This document shows positions 35,819 to 44,579 of a stretch of 64,000 bases of DNA, in pieces (position 1 is the first letter of the stretch; the number at the start of each line of letters is the position of its first letter). The position numbers and the translations under genes were made by a program. The DNA comes from an uncultured Alphaproteobacteria bacterium (GTDB lineage: Bacteria > Pseudomonadota > Alphaproteobacteria > UBA7985): the NCBI GenBank assembly GCA_905479265.1, contig CAJQLX010000004.1, positions 62,001 through 126,000 on the forward strand, read 5' to 3'. Under the pieces are notes generated by a model. It saw only the letters and a list, made by a program, of their open reading frames with translations, made no database searches and was not told the origin of the DNA.

Positions 35819-36901
35819 TTAAGCACTTGGTGGGATGAGCACGAAGTTTCCGAAATGGCGCTTGCGCAAAAATTCTTCCTGCGCTGCTACGATTTGGTCC
35901 AGCGGATAGGTTCGATCCAGCAACGGCTTGATCACCCCCGCCTCAATCAGCTGCACCAAACGGGGAAAGACCATTTCGTCCCACGCTGTTGATCCAATCA
36001 GCACGATGTCCTTGAGATACAAATCGCGCATATCCAGATCCACAATCGGGCCTGCAATCGCCCCCGACGTTGCCAATCGACCGCCGCGCTTGAGCACTTT
36101 GAGCATGGCGGGAAAGCCCGTCCCGCCCACGTTATCGATCACCACATCGACGGAAAACTCCCCCAGCGCAGAAACCAGATCTTCGTCTCGGTCCAAGGCG
36201 CGGGTCGCCCCAAGGTCGAGCAACTGCTGTATTTTGCCTTTGCTGGTCAGCGCCGTCACCGTCGCCCCGCGTGCCTTGGCCAGTTGCACGGCCGCAGACC
36301 CAACACCGCCCGACGCACCAGCGATCAACACATGATGCCCCGCCCCCACGCGGGCGCGGTTGAGCATGGTTTCAGCGGTCGCATAGGCGCACGGAATGGT
36401 GGCCAACTCAGCATCCGACCATTCACAATTCACGGCGAAGACCTCGCTGGCCGGCACCTTAACGAACTGCGCAAAGGCACCGTCGAAGTTTGACGCCATC
36501 CATTCGCATTCAAGATCATCAAAACCATGCACCCGCATGCAAGCCCGCACCAGCACCCGCTGCCCCAGCAGTTCAGCAGCAGCGCCCTCCCCCAGTGCAA
36601 CGACTTCGCCGCAGCAGTCGGTGCCTTGGATCAGGGGGAAGGGTGTTTTGCCGGACCACCCGCCGTCATCGTGCTCTTTGTCACTGGCGTTTGTCGCTGT
36701 GCTGTCGGTTGAGCCGGAGACATCGGATGAATACCATCCCAAGCGCGTATTGATTTCCGTGTTGTTCATCCCTGCCGCCAAAACCCGCAGCAGGACTTCG
36801 CCCGCTTGGGGTTGGGGCACGGATACGTCCCGATATTGCAACGTGTCGTATCCACCCTGTCCGACGGTGACGATGGCTTTCATGGTTTGCGGCAGTGACA
36901 T
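35819..36901 (-). CDS. Zinc-type MDR / quinone oxidoreductase-like dehydrogenase
   Basis: About 360 residues from ATG 36901. It has a GroES-like N-terminal domain with GTDCCGEVVALGEG and a Rossmann domain with LIAGASGGVGSAAVQLAKARGA (about 195-216). The catalytic-zinc Cys/His pattern of alcohol dehydrogenases is not obvious, which points to the NADPH quinone reductase/crotonyl-CoA reductase branch. It follows xsc in the same direction but behind a terminator, so it is probably a separate unit. Confidence 0.85.
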   Translation of the reverse strand: MSLPQTMKAIVTVGQGGYDTLQYRDVSVPQPQAGEVLLRVLAAGMNNTEINTRLGWYSSDVSGSTDSTATNASDKEHDDGGWSGKTPFPLIQGTDCCGEVVALGEGAAAELLGQRVLVRACMRVHGFDDLECEWMASNFDGAFAQFVKVPASEVFAVNCEWSDAELATIPCAYATAETMLNRARVGAGHHVLIAGASGGVGSAAVQLAKARGATVTALTSKGKIQQLLDLGATRALDRDEDLVSALGEFSVDVVIDNVGGTGFPAMLKVLKRGGRLATSGAIAGPIVDLDMRDLYLKDIVLIGSTAWDEMVFPRLVQLIEAGVIKPLLDRTYPLDQIVAAQEEFLRKRHFGNFVLIPPSA

Positions 36902-37001
36902 GGCAGCGGGTCCATCCAAGGGTTTGTAGGCGTAAAACGTGCCCGCACCTTAGGCGGTGAAGGGGTCGCTGTTAAGCGTGGCTCACGGGCTTGTTGCCAA
37001 C

Positions 37002-37032
37002 AAAAAAGGGACGCCGGTTGGGGCGTCCCTTT
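37002..37032 (-). terminator. Rho-independent terminator of xsc
   Basis: The 11-bp stem AAAGGGACGCC/GGCGTCCCTTT has a 6-base loop and a T-run on the minus strand. It lies 30 bases after the xsc stop, so xsc is probably transcribed alone, without the pta gene often linked to it. Confidence 0.92.
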
Positions 37033-37062
37033 GTCTGGTTCAGCAGACCCTTAAAGCAGGGT

Positions 37063-38841
37063 TTAGCCGACTTGCTGTGGGCGCATGTCGCTGATGTCGA
37101 TACCGGCAACAGAAACCGGCTTCTTCATCGCATCACGGCGGAACGGCTCACCCAGTTCTTGGTTCAGCACAACCTCGATAAAGGTTGTTACGCCGTCGTT
37201 CATTTGCTCTTTCACCGCTGTGTTCAACGCGTCGGTCAGGGACTCCATGGTGGAGACCTGAACGCCTTTAAGACCACAAGCGTCAGCGATTTTCGCGTAG
37301 TTCACATCGAGGTTCAGCTCAGTGCCAACAAAGTTGTCTTCGAACCAAAGCGTTGTGTTCCGCTTTTCCGCGCCCCACTGGTAGTTCCGGAAGATAACCA
37401 TGGTCACAGGCGGCCAGTCGTTGCGGCCACAGGCGGTCATCTCGTTCATGGAAATACCGAAAGCGCCGTCACCGGCGAAACCGACAACCGGAACGTCTGG
37501 CTGGCCGATCTTGGCACCGAGGATAGCGGGCAGACCGTAGCCACAGGGACCAAACAGGCCCGGCGCGAGGTACTTGCGGCCTTCGTCAAAGCTTGGGTAC
37601 GCGTTGCCAATCGCACAGTTGTTGCCGATATCGGAGGAAATGATCGCTTCCTTCGGCAAAGCGGACATGATCGCACGCCACGCCATACGGGGGGACATAC
37701 GCTCAGGCTCACGACCCCGCGCACGCTCGTTCCAGTTGGTGCCCGGATCGTCGTCTTCGTGGTCCATGGAGGTCAGCTGCTGTGACCAGCGGGATTTGGT
37801 TTCAGCAACCAAAGCCGTCCGAGCATCACGCTCAGCATCGCCGGCGGTTGCGGACAAGCGTGCAAGGATTTGCTCAGCCACCAGCTTTGCATCGCCCTGA
37901 ATGCCAACTTCGACGCGCTTGGTCAGGCCAATGCGGTCGGCGTTGATGTCAACTTGGATCAGCTTGGCATCCGTTGGCCAGTAATCGATACCGTAGCCCG
38001 GCAGCGTTGAAAATGGGTTCAACCGGGTGCCCAGCGCCAAAACAACGTCAGCCTTGTTGATCAGCTCCATCGCCGCTTTAGAGCCGTTGTAACCCAGTGG
38101 GCCACACGCCAGCGGGTGCGAGCCCGGGAAAGCGTCGTTATGCTGGTAGTTACAGCAAACCGGCGCATCCAACCGTTCAGCCAACTCAGCAGACGCTGGA
38201 ATAGCGCCAGCGAGGACGACGCCAGCGCCGTTCAGGATCACAGGAAACTTTGCGGTAGACAGCAGCTCGGCGGCACGGTCGATGGCGGTCTCGTCGCCTG
38301 CGGAGCGACCAATGCGGACGATCTGCGGCAGATCGATGTCGATCACTTGTGTCCAGTAATCGCGCGGCACGTTGATTTGTGCGGGCGCGGAACCGCGGAA
38401 GGCTTTTTCGATCACACGGTTAAGAACTTCCGCCACGCGAGACGGGTCGCGGACTTCTTCCTGATAGCACACCATGTCCTTGAACAGCGCCATTTGCTCA
38501 ACTTCCTGGAAACCACCCTGACCAATGGTCTTGTTCGCGGCCTGTGGCGTCACGAGCAGCAAGGGGGTGTGGTTCCAGTACGCCGTTTTGACCGGCGTGA
38601 CAAAGTTGGTGATGCCGGGGCCGTTTTGCGCAATCGCCATAGACATCTTGCCGCTTGCGCGGGTGTAGCCATCGGCGGACATGCCGGCGTTACATTCGTG
38701 CGCGCAATCCCAGAACTTGATCCCCGCTTGTGGGAACAAATCGGAGATTGGCATCATGGCGGAACCGATGATTCCAAAAGCGTGTTCGATGCCGTGCATC
38801 TGGAGCACTTTTACGAAAGCTTCTTCAGTCGTCATTTTCAT
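37063..38841 (-). CDS. xsc: Sulfoacetaldehyde acetyltransferase
   Basis: 592 residues, ThDP-dependent. The enzyme converts sulfoacetaldehyde plus phosphate to acetyl phosphate and sulfite, the desulfonation step for taurine, isethionate, sulfolactate and DHPS. Visible: AFGIIGSAMMPISDLFPQAG near the N-terminus (21-40), activating Glu49 in WDCAHECNAG, the near-invariant GPGITNFVTPVKTAYWNHTP, and the ThDP motif GDGAFGISMNEM to FRNYQWG. Length and these segments are specific to Xsc. It is divergent from an IclR gene and 28 kb from comDE, whose product is its substrate. Confidence 0.96.
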   Translation of the reverse strand: MKMTTEEAFVKVLQMHGIEHAFGIIGSAMMPISDLFPQAGIKFWDCAHECNAGMSADGYTRASGKMSMAIAQNGPGITNFVTPVKTAYWNHTPLLLVTPQAANKTIGQGGFQEVEQMALFKDMVCYQEEVRDPSRVAEVLNRVIEKAFRGSAPAQINVPRDYWTQVIDIDLPQIVRIGRSAGDETAIDRAAELLSTAKFPVILNGAGVVLAGAIPASAELAERLDAPVCCNYQHNDAFPGSHPLACGPLGYNGSKAAMELINKADVVLALGTRLNPFSTLPGYGIDYWPTDAKLIQVDINADRIGLTKRVEVGIQGDAKLVAEQILARLSATAGDAERDARTALVAETKSRWSQQLTSMDHEDDDPGTNWNERARGREPERMSPRMAWRAIMSALPKEAIISSDIGNNCAIGNAYPSFDEGRKYLAPGLFGPCGYGLPAILGAKIGQPDVPVVGFAGDGAFGISMNEMTACGRNDWPPVTMVIFRNYQWGAEKRNTTLWFEDNFVGTELNLDVNYAKIADACGLKGVQVSTMESLTDALNTAVKEQMNDGVTTFIEVVLNQELGEPFRRDAMKKPVSVAGIDISDMRPQQVG

Positions 38842-39319
38842 GAACTAGTCATCCCTCTGTCTGCCAGCACTTGTCGTCTGGTGTAATCCCCGCACACCGG
38901 GGCGAAATTGCCCCTTTGTATTGGGACGTTCTAGCGCCTCTTAAAAGCAAAGAAATTGGAACATCAAGCATCATTTACGCATGATCCACCTTTGATCGCT
39001 GAATACCTACTAGTTTACAATTTAAAGATTAGCGATTTTTCAACTTATGGATTTTTTGAAACCATACTGTTCATTAAACCCATCGATGCGCATTCAGGCT
39101 TAGAGGCGGCGAAATCAGCATGGAATGGGGATGAAAGCGTTCTGGCGGTGCGGATAAGGGTTCCCACTGCGAAATGAATCGGCTTAACTCCGGGGTAGAA
39201 AATACCAGAACTACTGGGCAGCAAGTATAGGGTATCCATCCATGCCCGCGCGTGTTTTGACCAACCGCGTATTGTCTGGGCGTTGACGGACACACGGGAA
39301 GCAAAACGGTTACAGCACT
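38842..39319. promoter_or_regulatory. xsc-iclR divergent intergenic region
   Basis: 478 bases with an AT-rich core (about 38940-39075). Dyads seen: GGTGT-N9-ACACC at 38880-38898 near the xsc start, GGGGC-N6-GCCCC at 38899-38914, and TTTCAA-N12-TTGAAA at 39038-39061. The last lies in the AT-rich part and is the best candidate for IclR binding. A 73-codon open frame at 38956-39177 has no ribosome site and looks spurious. Confidence 0.5.
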
Positions 39320-40123
39320 ATGGCCTCTGACACCCCAAACCAAGACCAGCAAGACCTTGACGCCCCGGGAAAGGTGCCCACGACCCTTCGCGCGTTGATT
39401 GTGTTGGAAAAGATCGCTGAGGCGGGTGTGCCCGTCACACCGACGGAAATCAATCAAAGCCTGAAGCTCACCAAGGCCACCATCCACCGCATCTTTTCCT
39501 CGTTGGAAGAAGAAGGCTTTATTCAGCGCGATATGGATGGCCGCGCCTATTCGCCCAGCACGCGACTGCGCAATCTGGCTTTTGGTGTTGTCTCGTCGGT
39601 GCGGTTGCGCTCGGCGCGCCGAACGGTTCTAAACTCGCTGGCGGAGCGTTTGGGTGAAACCTGTAACATTGCTCTGCCTGATCGCGACGGGATGATTTAC
39701 CTCGACCGGGTCGAGACAAAATGGCCGCTGCGGATACAATTGCCCATCGGGACCAAAGTCCCCTTCCACGCGACGGCCTCTGGTAAGCTGTATTTGAGCA
39801 CACTTGCCACCTCTCACCGAGAACGCTTGGCCCACGCCCTGACGCAAGAGCCGCCACAGACCCCCAATACCCACAGCGATGCAGCGAGCTTGCTGACTGA
39901 TCTCAAGCGGACACGTCTGCGCGGCTATGCTGAGGATAACGAAGAATTCATGCAGGGCATGGTTGCGGTTGCCGTGCCGATCTTGGATCAGAACAAGCGC
40001 CTGCTCTCCACCCTTTCGGTTCACGCACCCTCGCAGCGTATGACGATCAACGACGCCCGCGAGGTTGTGCCGGAGTTGAAACGCGCAGCAGAGCAACTGC
40101 AACAGCTTTTGCTGACCTCATAG
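39320..40123 (+). CDS. IclR-family transcriptional regulator
   Basis: 267 residues with an N-terminal winged helix at about 22-85 (TLRALIVLEKIAEAGVPVTPTEINQSLKLTKATIHRIFSSLEEEGF, in order) and a C-terminal effector domain (PFHATASGKLYLS; GYAEDNEEFMQGMVAVAVPILD). It is divergent from xsc, so the simplest idea is control of xsc by a pathway sulfonate. Some IclR members instead regulate aromatic or short-chain acid catabolism. Confidence 0.93.
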   Translation: MASDTPNQDQQDLDAPGKVPTTLRALIVLEKIAEAGVPVTPTEINQSLKLTKATIHRIFSSLEEEGFIQRDMDGRAYSPSTRLRNLAFGVVSSVRLRSARRTVLNSLAERLGETCNIALPDRDGMIYLDRVETKWPLRIQLPIGTKVPFHATASGKLYLSTLATSHRERLAHALTQEPPQTPNTHSDAASLLTDLKRTRLRGYAEDNEEFMQGMVAVAVPILDQNKRLLSTLSVHAPSQRMTINDAREVVPELKRAAEQLQQLLLTS

Positions 40124-40156
40124 CCTGCGCGTGAGCGTTCCTCTGGGGCTGCGGGA

Positions 40157-41329
40157 TCAGGAACAGAGATCGATGGCCTGACGGGTTTGCAACATCGAGC
40201 GACACCACAAGCCAAACCCGGTGGTGGCATGGGTTTTGAGCTCCAGCGCCCGCTCGTTTGACGTTTCCCGGCTCAACACGTTCAACAGCCGGATCCGCAC
40301 CTTTGAAGCGCTCGGTGTCATGGGACGCGGGGCGCGGTGAACAGACGTCAGCGGGATCGCTTCCAGCGCCTCCAAAACCGGCCCCATGGCGCTGCGGCGG
40401 TAGTAGAGCCGGAGCATCAAGCCAAAGTCAGACGTGCTCCCCCGCTCACTGATATCCACAGCACCGTGCAGCATGCCATTCCCCAACCCATAGGCAATGA
40501 CACGCCCTTTAACGTCCATCTCAAGCCCCCGAACAACGTGGGAATGATGCGCAATGATCAAATCTAAATCAGCACGGAACTGCGCTCGGCGGAAACGGTT
40601 GATGACATGATCTTCGGGCATCTGCTCGTATTCGAGCCCTTCGTGCAGACTCAAAACTTTGAAGGATTCCCCGCGACGCATCATCGCTTGCACGGTTTTC
40701 TCCCAATCAGGCGGGGAAACAACGCTCCATTGGCCCGGTTGTCCGCTGGAAGACGGTCGCGGGGCGTTGTCTGAAAGCCCCAGAGCGGCAAAGGCGATTT
40801 CTTGCTCACCCACGCGCCCGGTCTTTGCTTGTGACAGCGCCTCGGTCGTCCCCAAACCGTGGTGAATGACCCGGTCGTCGTAGTCCGACAGCGCGGCCAG
40901 CGTGGAAAGCTGACCTTCGCGCCCGAAATTACCGCTGCGGTCATTCGCGGTAGAAAGCAGGTTGAACCCCAAGTCCTCAACAAGATGTTTGAGCCCCGTC
41001 GTGTGCATTTGAAACCCAGCGCCCTGAGTCTCCGACGAGGTAAGCGGCTTTTGCGTCACCACAGCTTCGAGATTGGCGAAGTTGACATCGCCGATGATCA
41101 GCGGTCGGAGCGCGTGGGTATAGTGCGCCCACGCGCCCTTATTGGCACCCGCACGCAGCTTGCCCTCTGCAGCAAAAGCCACGTCGCCCAAGGCGGTCAC
41201 GATGGTTGCTTCTGTGGGAGAATTTGGGTCGACCGGCGGTATGTCTTCGGTCACCGCAGCGCAACCGCTCAACACCAGCGTCAGCCACCCCGCGCCTATC
41301 AGACTTAGTCTTCGCTCCACCCAAGCCAT
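40157..41329 (-). CDS. CapA-family (PGA_cap) metallophosphatase-fold lipoprotein
   Basis: 390 residues with GGAG 7 bases before the ATG. The N-terminus has a lipoprotein signal with lipobox LSGC (Cys22). The PGA_cap/CapA fold follows: VTALGDVAF (metal-binding Asp), GDVNFANLEAVVT (Asn-Leu-Glu), LLSTANDRSGNFG, LSLHEGLEYE and AHHSHVVRGLEM with the HH/SHV pattern. CapA proteins act in poly-gamma-glutamate or envelope polymer work. It is 74 bases downstream of the ATP-grasp gene and might be the last gene of that cluster. The lipid anchor is unusual for the family. Confidence 0.8.
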   Translation of the reverse strand: MAWVERRLSLIGAGWLTLVLSGCAAVTEDIPPVDPNSPTEATIVTALGDVAFAAEGKLRAGANKGAWAHYTHALRPLIIGDVNFANLEAVVTQKPLTSSETQGAGFQMHTTGLKHLVEDLGFNLLSTANDRSGNFGREGQLSTLAALSDYDDRVIHHGLGTTEALSQAKTGRVGEQEIAFAALGLSDNAPRPSSSGQPGQWSVVSPPDWEKTVQAMMRRGESFKVLSLHEGLEYEQMPEDHVINRFRRAQFRADLDLIIAHHSHVVRGLEMDVKGRVIAYGLGNGMLHGAVDISERGSTSDFGLMLRLYYRRSAMGPVLEALEAIPLTSVHRAPRPMTPSASKVRIRLLNVLSRETSNERALELKTHATTGFGLWCRSMLQTRQAIDLCS

Positions 41330-41403
41330 CTCACCACTCCGCGTTCGTTTAAGTGGTCATTTTAATTGGATTACTGCATGAACAAAGAGAATACGTCTGT
41401 GAA

Positions 41404-42546
41404 TTACCCGTTTTTCTGCGAATTCCAGCTTAGATCGAGGGTTGAGGCTGTCTCAATACTGCAGCGGTGCGCGCGTGCGATGCGCAGCAACTCAGCAAAG
41501 GCGCGTGCCTGATCCAACAGCGAAAGGCGGTCGTTGGGCCAGTGAGAAAGGCTTCTCAGCCGCCACGCCTTGCCCAAGGCTCGCATGCCGCCAACCAGGA
41601 CCGTCGGCAACCGCTCCCCCATCAGCAAGCCCGCCGACGCCCTGAAACGTGTTTCGCGGCCAGCGACGACAGCCTCGACCAGCCCGCGCTGGGGACCAAA
41701 GAAGTGAAACCCGCTGGTGCTGCGTGGATTGCATTCGAGCACGCGATAGCGCCCTGCTGCATCCTGCCGAAAATCGAACGACAACTGGCCCGTGATGGTC
41801 AATGTTTGCGCTATCGCACGGACCAGTGGCTCGATCGCCCAGTGGCGGTTTTCGTCAGCGGCTTCAAAGGCGATGCCTGCTCCGGTTCCGCCGCGTAACC
41901 GCACAACCGGGCGATAGGCTTGCAAAGCCAGCACCTGCCCATCGCGAACCAGTGCGGAGCAGCAGAGCTCTTCCCCCGGCAGGTAACGCTGTGCGATCCA
42001 TGGCACCTCTACGGTTGGTTCAATCGCGGATCGCTGGGTATCATCGGGGCATATAAGGGTGTCTGTACCAAAGCGCGAAAAGCACGGCTTGAAGACCCAA
42101 TCTTTACCCCTGACCGCTTCCCGCGCTGCGCGGCTTTCCAACCGGTGAAACTCAGGCGCAAAAGCGGGGGCGGTCTGTGCCACCAACGTGTTGAACCGCC
42201 CTTTGTCGTGCAGCGTGAGCAAGTCGTCCAAGGGCGGCGCATAGAGCTTGTCACCCCACGCTTTCCCCTGCGCTGCAGCGGCAAGGTGAAACACCTCCTC
42301 ACACGTTGGGAGAATGAGGCTGATTTGATGAAACTCGACAATCTTGGCCATGCGATGCGCAAAGGCGATGGGCTGTGTTTTGGGCGCAGGCAGATGTTCG
42401 AAGCAATCGACCATTTGACTGAACCGGCTCAGCGGTGCCTTGAGGCTGTCTGCAGCCACCACGCGCCAGCCAGCAGCGTTGAACAGGCGCGCCCAGTGCA
42501 AGGCCACCGGCGCCCGTGCGCCCGTAATCAGGACTGAGGGCTTCAT
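41404..42546 (-). CDS. ATP-grasp ligase
   Basis: 380 residues of the carbamoyl-phosphate-synthase-like ATP-grasp type. The N-terminal pre-ATP domain begins SVLITGARAPVALHWARLF. Lys153 in WVFKPCFSRFGT sits at the nucleotide site, a QRYLPGEELCCSALV segment follows, and the metal/ATP region reads YRVLECNPRSTSGFHFF. Members join a carboxylate to an amine through an acyl phosphate. The ATG overlaps the stop of the adenylating enzyme gene, so both belong to the five-gene operon. The substrate is unknown. Confidence 0.85.
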   Translation of the reverse strand: MKPSVLITGARAPVALHWARLFNAAGWRVVAADSLKAPLSRFSQMVDCFEHLPAPKTQPIAFAHRMAKIVEFHQISLILPTCEEVFHLAAAAQGKAWGDKLYAPPLDDLLTLHDKGRFNTLVAQTAPAFAPEFHRLESRAAREAVRGKDWVFKPCFSRFGTDTLICPDDTQRSAIEPTVEVPWIAQRYLPGEELCCSALVRDGQVLALQAYRPVVRLRGGTGAGIAFEAADENRHWAIEPLVRAIAQTLTITGQLSFDFRQDAAGRYRVLECNPRSTSGFHFFGPQRGLVEAVVAGRETRFRASAGLLMGERLPTVLVGGMRALGKAWRLRSLSHWPNDRLSLLDQARAFAELLRIARAHRCSIETASTLDLSWNSQKNG

Positions 42547-43802
42547 GTTCGCAGTCTTTCGACCCGGCGCAGTTTTCGGGTAAACAAGTCATCATGCGCC
42601 AGCGCTTCAAAGCTAATCTCCGCTTCCACACCCCGTCCACGCAGAACCGAACTCAGGGCCGCGCGCGCCTTGGCTTTGATCTCATCAGGCACCACAGACG
42701 GCAGGCGAAGAATCACGCGGCCTTCGTGGGTTTGCTGAATGCGGAAATCCGTGATCCGCGCGTCCGTGTCTAAAACCGCATTCCGCAGAATATCCGGTGT
42801 CACCATGACGTCACCAAACCAGAACACATCATCCCGCCGCCCAACGACTTCCGCCACAGGCTGCAGCGGTGAGCCACACGCGCAGGGTTGATCCTGCACC
42901 CGCAGCAAATCGTTCATTTCATAGCCCGCGATCAACTGATAGCGCCGCGAAAAATCGGTGATGACGGGGGATGCAAGCTCGTTGCTGACCCAATCAAAAC
43001 TGAACTTCACGTAATCTTCAGTCAGGTGCAGCGTCCCTTTCCGGCACGTCACCCCCAGCAATCCTTCTGTCGCCATATAAATTTGCCCCAAACGCAGGCC
43101 AAACGCGGCTTCGATTTCGGCGCGATCAGGGCCATCAAGGGTTTCGGCGGCTGAGAAAATGCGTCTCGGCGTCAAACGATCAAGATCGGTGTTGCGTGCG
43201 AGCCAGCTCAGAATCTTGGGCGGTGCAACCAGAACGGTGGGGTTGAGTTGCAACAGCTCATCAACCCATTGTTCCGGCCCAGACCGAAGATCAAAGAATT
43301 CGACCCGCAGCAACCGCGATTGATTACCAGCCTGATAGAGCGCTGAATTTTGCGGTAAAATAACAGCGACGCGCTGACGGGTGCGCCAGACCTCGGGCAA
43401 GGCTTTGGCAAGGATAACGCCCAGCCACTGATAGCGCTCAGCTTGCGTTATCACGTAAAGCCCCCGGTTGCCGCTGGTCCCCGTGGACATGCCGCACGCC
43501 ACGTCGGGGTGAACATAGCCAGACGGTAAGCCCCGGCGCACTTCTGCGGCCGTCAGGCGTTCTTGGTTGAAGGCTGCAAAATCGGCCATCAGCGACGCCT
43601 TGCTCATGCGCAGCGTGTTTGGATCATACTGGGGGAAGCTCTCTGAAACATGCGCTTTCCACAGCTTCATTTGGCTCTGCTGGTGCAGGTTCAGATCGGT
43701 GCGGCTTCTTAGCTTTGCCGCCAACCAGCGGGTGTGCAGAAAGGAACGCAGGACGCGGCCATTGGGACTATCGAACATCGAACCCGCAGCCCCCCGGATC
43801 AT
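42543..43802 (-). CDS. Adenylate-forming enzyme, coenzyme F390 synthetase-related
   Basis: Up to 419 residues. It resembles PaaK/F390-synthetase-type adenylating enzymes: the phosphate loop STGTSGNRG near 106-114, a YMATEGLLGV acid-binding stretch, and GRRDDVFWFGDVMVTP near the C-terminal hinge. F420 biosynthesis genes are not present here, so it likely activates another acid. The start is either ATG 43802 (35-base overlap with the MBL gene) or ATG 43778 (11-base overlap). It overlaps the ATP-grasp gene by 4 bases. It sits in the KAS III-epimerase-MBL cluster as a probable acyl-activating enzyme. Confidence 0.78.
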   Translation of the reverse strand: MIRGAAGSMFDSPNGRVLRSFLHTRWLAAKLRSRTDLNLHQQSQMKLWKAHVSESFPQYDPNTLRMSKASLMADFAAFNQERLTAAEVRRGLPSGYVHPDVACGMSTGTSGNRGLYVITQAERYQWLGVILAKALPEVWRTRQRVAVILPQNSALYQAGNQSRLLRVEFFDLRSGPEQWVDELLQLNPTVLVAPPKILSWLARNTDLDRLTPRRIFSAAETLDGPDRAEIEAAFGLRLGQIYMATEGLLGVTCRKGTLHLTEDYVKFSFDWVSNELASPVITDFSRRYQLIAGYEMNDLLRVQDQPCACGSPLQPVAEVVGRRDDVFWFGDVMVTPDILRNAVLDTDARITDFRIQQTHEGRVILRLPSVVPDEIKAKARAALSSVLRGRGVEAEISFEALAHDDLFTRKLRRVERLRT

Positions 43803-44577
43803 GACACAGAATCACCGTGCCCCCCGCTGCCTGAAACCCGCGCAGAAGATCAAGGCTCTGCTCCGCCGCTGGAACGTCTGACGCCACGCTCTTTGACATC
43901 CCAAACATCGGTTCTCTGTCGCTCAGTCCTTTTAGCAACCAATGCGCATCGACCGCGTAGAGGGTTTGACGATCATGCCAATAGACCCCGAAGTGTCCCA
44001 CGGCATGCCCCTCAAGCGGGACAATCGACACTTGGTCTTTGACCAAAATCCGACCGGTTCCCAAGCCATAGGGAAGCGCGATGGTTGGTAACTCTTCAAT
44101 GGCGTCGAGGCGGCTTGCATAGTCCGGCGGTAGCAGTTCGAGGAAACTGCCGTGTCCCAGTGCAGCCCGCACGGATCCAGCCTTCGACACCACATCATAA
44201 GCCTGCCGAGAGCCAATAAAACGAGCCTTTGTAAAACTCTTCAGCTCGCTGATGTGGTCAGCATGCAAATGGGTGACGATCACGGTTTGAACGTCTTCCG
44301 GCCTCTTGCCCTTGTCGGCCAAAATCTGCTGCACCTGTCCGGCTGCCTGCAAATCGGCTCGAAAAATCTGCGTATAGAGCCAAAGTCCAAAAGACTTCTT
44401 CGCGCCCCGACCATAGCACCGCGCGCCATAGCCGGTATCAATCAGCGTCAGGCCCAAGTCGGGATGCTCGAACAGGCCAAATCGCACGGGAAGCACGACC
44501 CGCGACCAGCCGCTCGACCGGTCGAGCAAGCGCCCCGGCGCAGCGATCGTCGCGCTGTTGTACAATTCCAGTTCCAA
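43768..44577 (-). CDS. Metallo-beta-lactamase fold hydrolase (lactonase-like)
   Basis: 269 residues. The zinc motif H103-L-H105-A-D107-H108 is intact, and later ligands appear in PLEGHAVGHFG, YAVDAHW and ILCHDPG, so two metal sites are likely. The overall pattern is close to N-acyl homoserine lactonases and related lactone or thioester hydrolases. The start must be TTG 44577, two bases after the epimerase stop, since no ATG lies near the N-terminus. In this cluster it may hydrolyse a lactone or thioester intermediate, by inference. Confidence 0.83.
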   Translation of the reverse strand: MELELYNSATIAAPGRLLDRSSGWSRVVLPVRFGLFEHPDLGLTLIDTGYGARCYGRGAKKSFGLWLYTQIFRADLQAAGQVQQILADKGKRPEDVQTVIVTHLHADHISELKSFTKARFIGSRQAYDVVSKAGSVRAALGHGSFLELLPPDYASRLDAIEELPTIALPYGLGTGRILVKDQVSIVPLEGHAVGHFGVYWHDRQTLYAVDAHWLLKGLSDREPMFGMSKSVASDVPAAEQSLDLLRGFQAAGGTVILCHDPGGCGFDVR

Positions 44578-44579
44578 CC

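Noticed and set aside
38956-39177. A 73-codon open frame between xsc and iclR
   Set aside because: No ribosome site, sits over AT-rich promoter DNA, and the sequence looks random.
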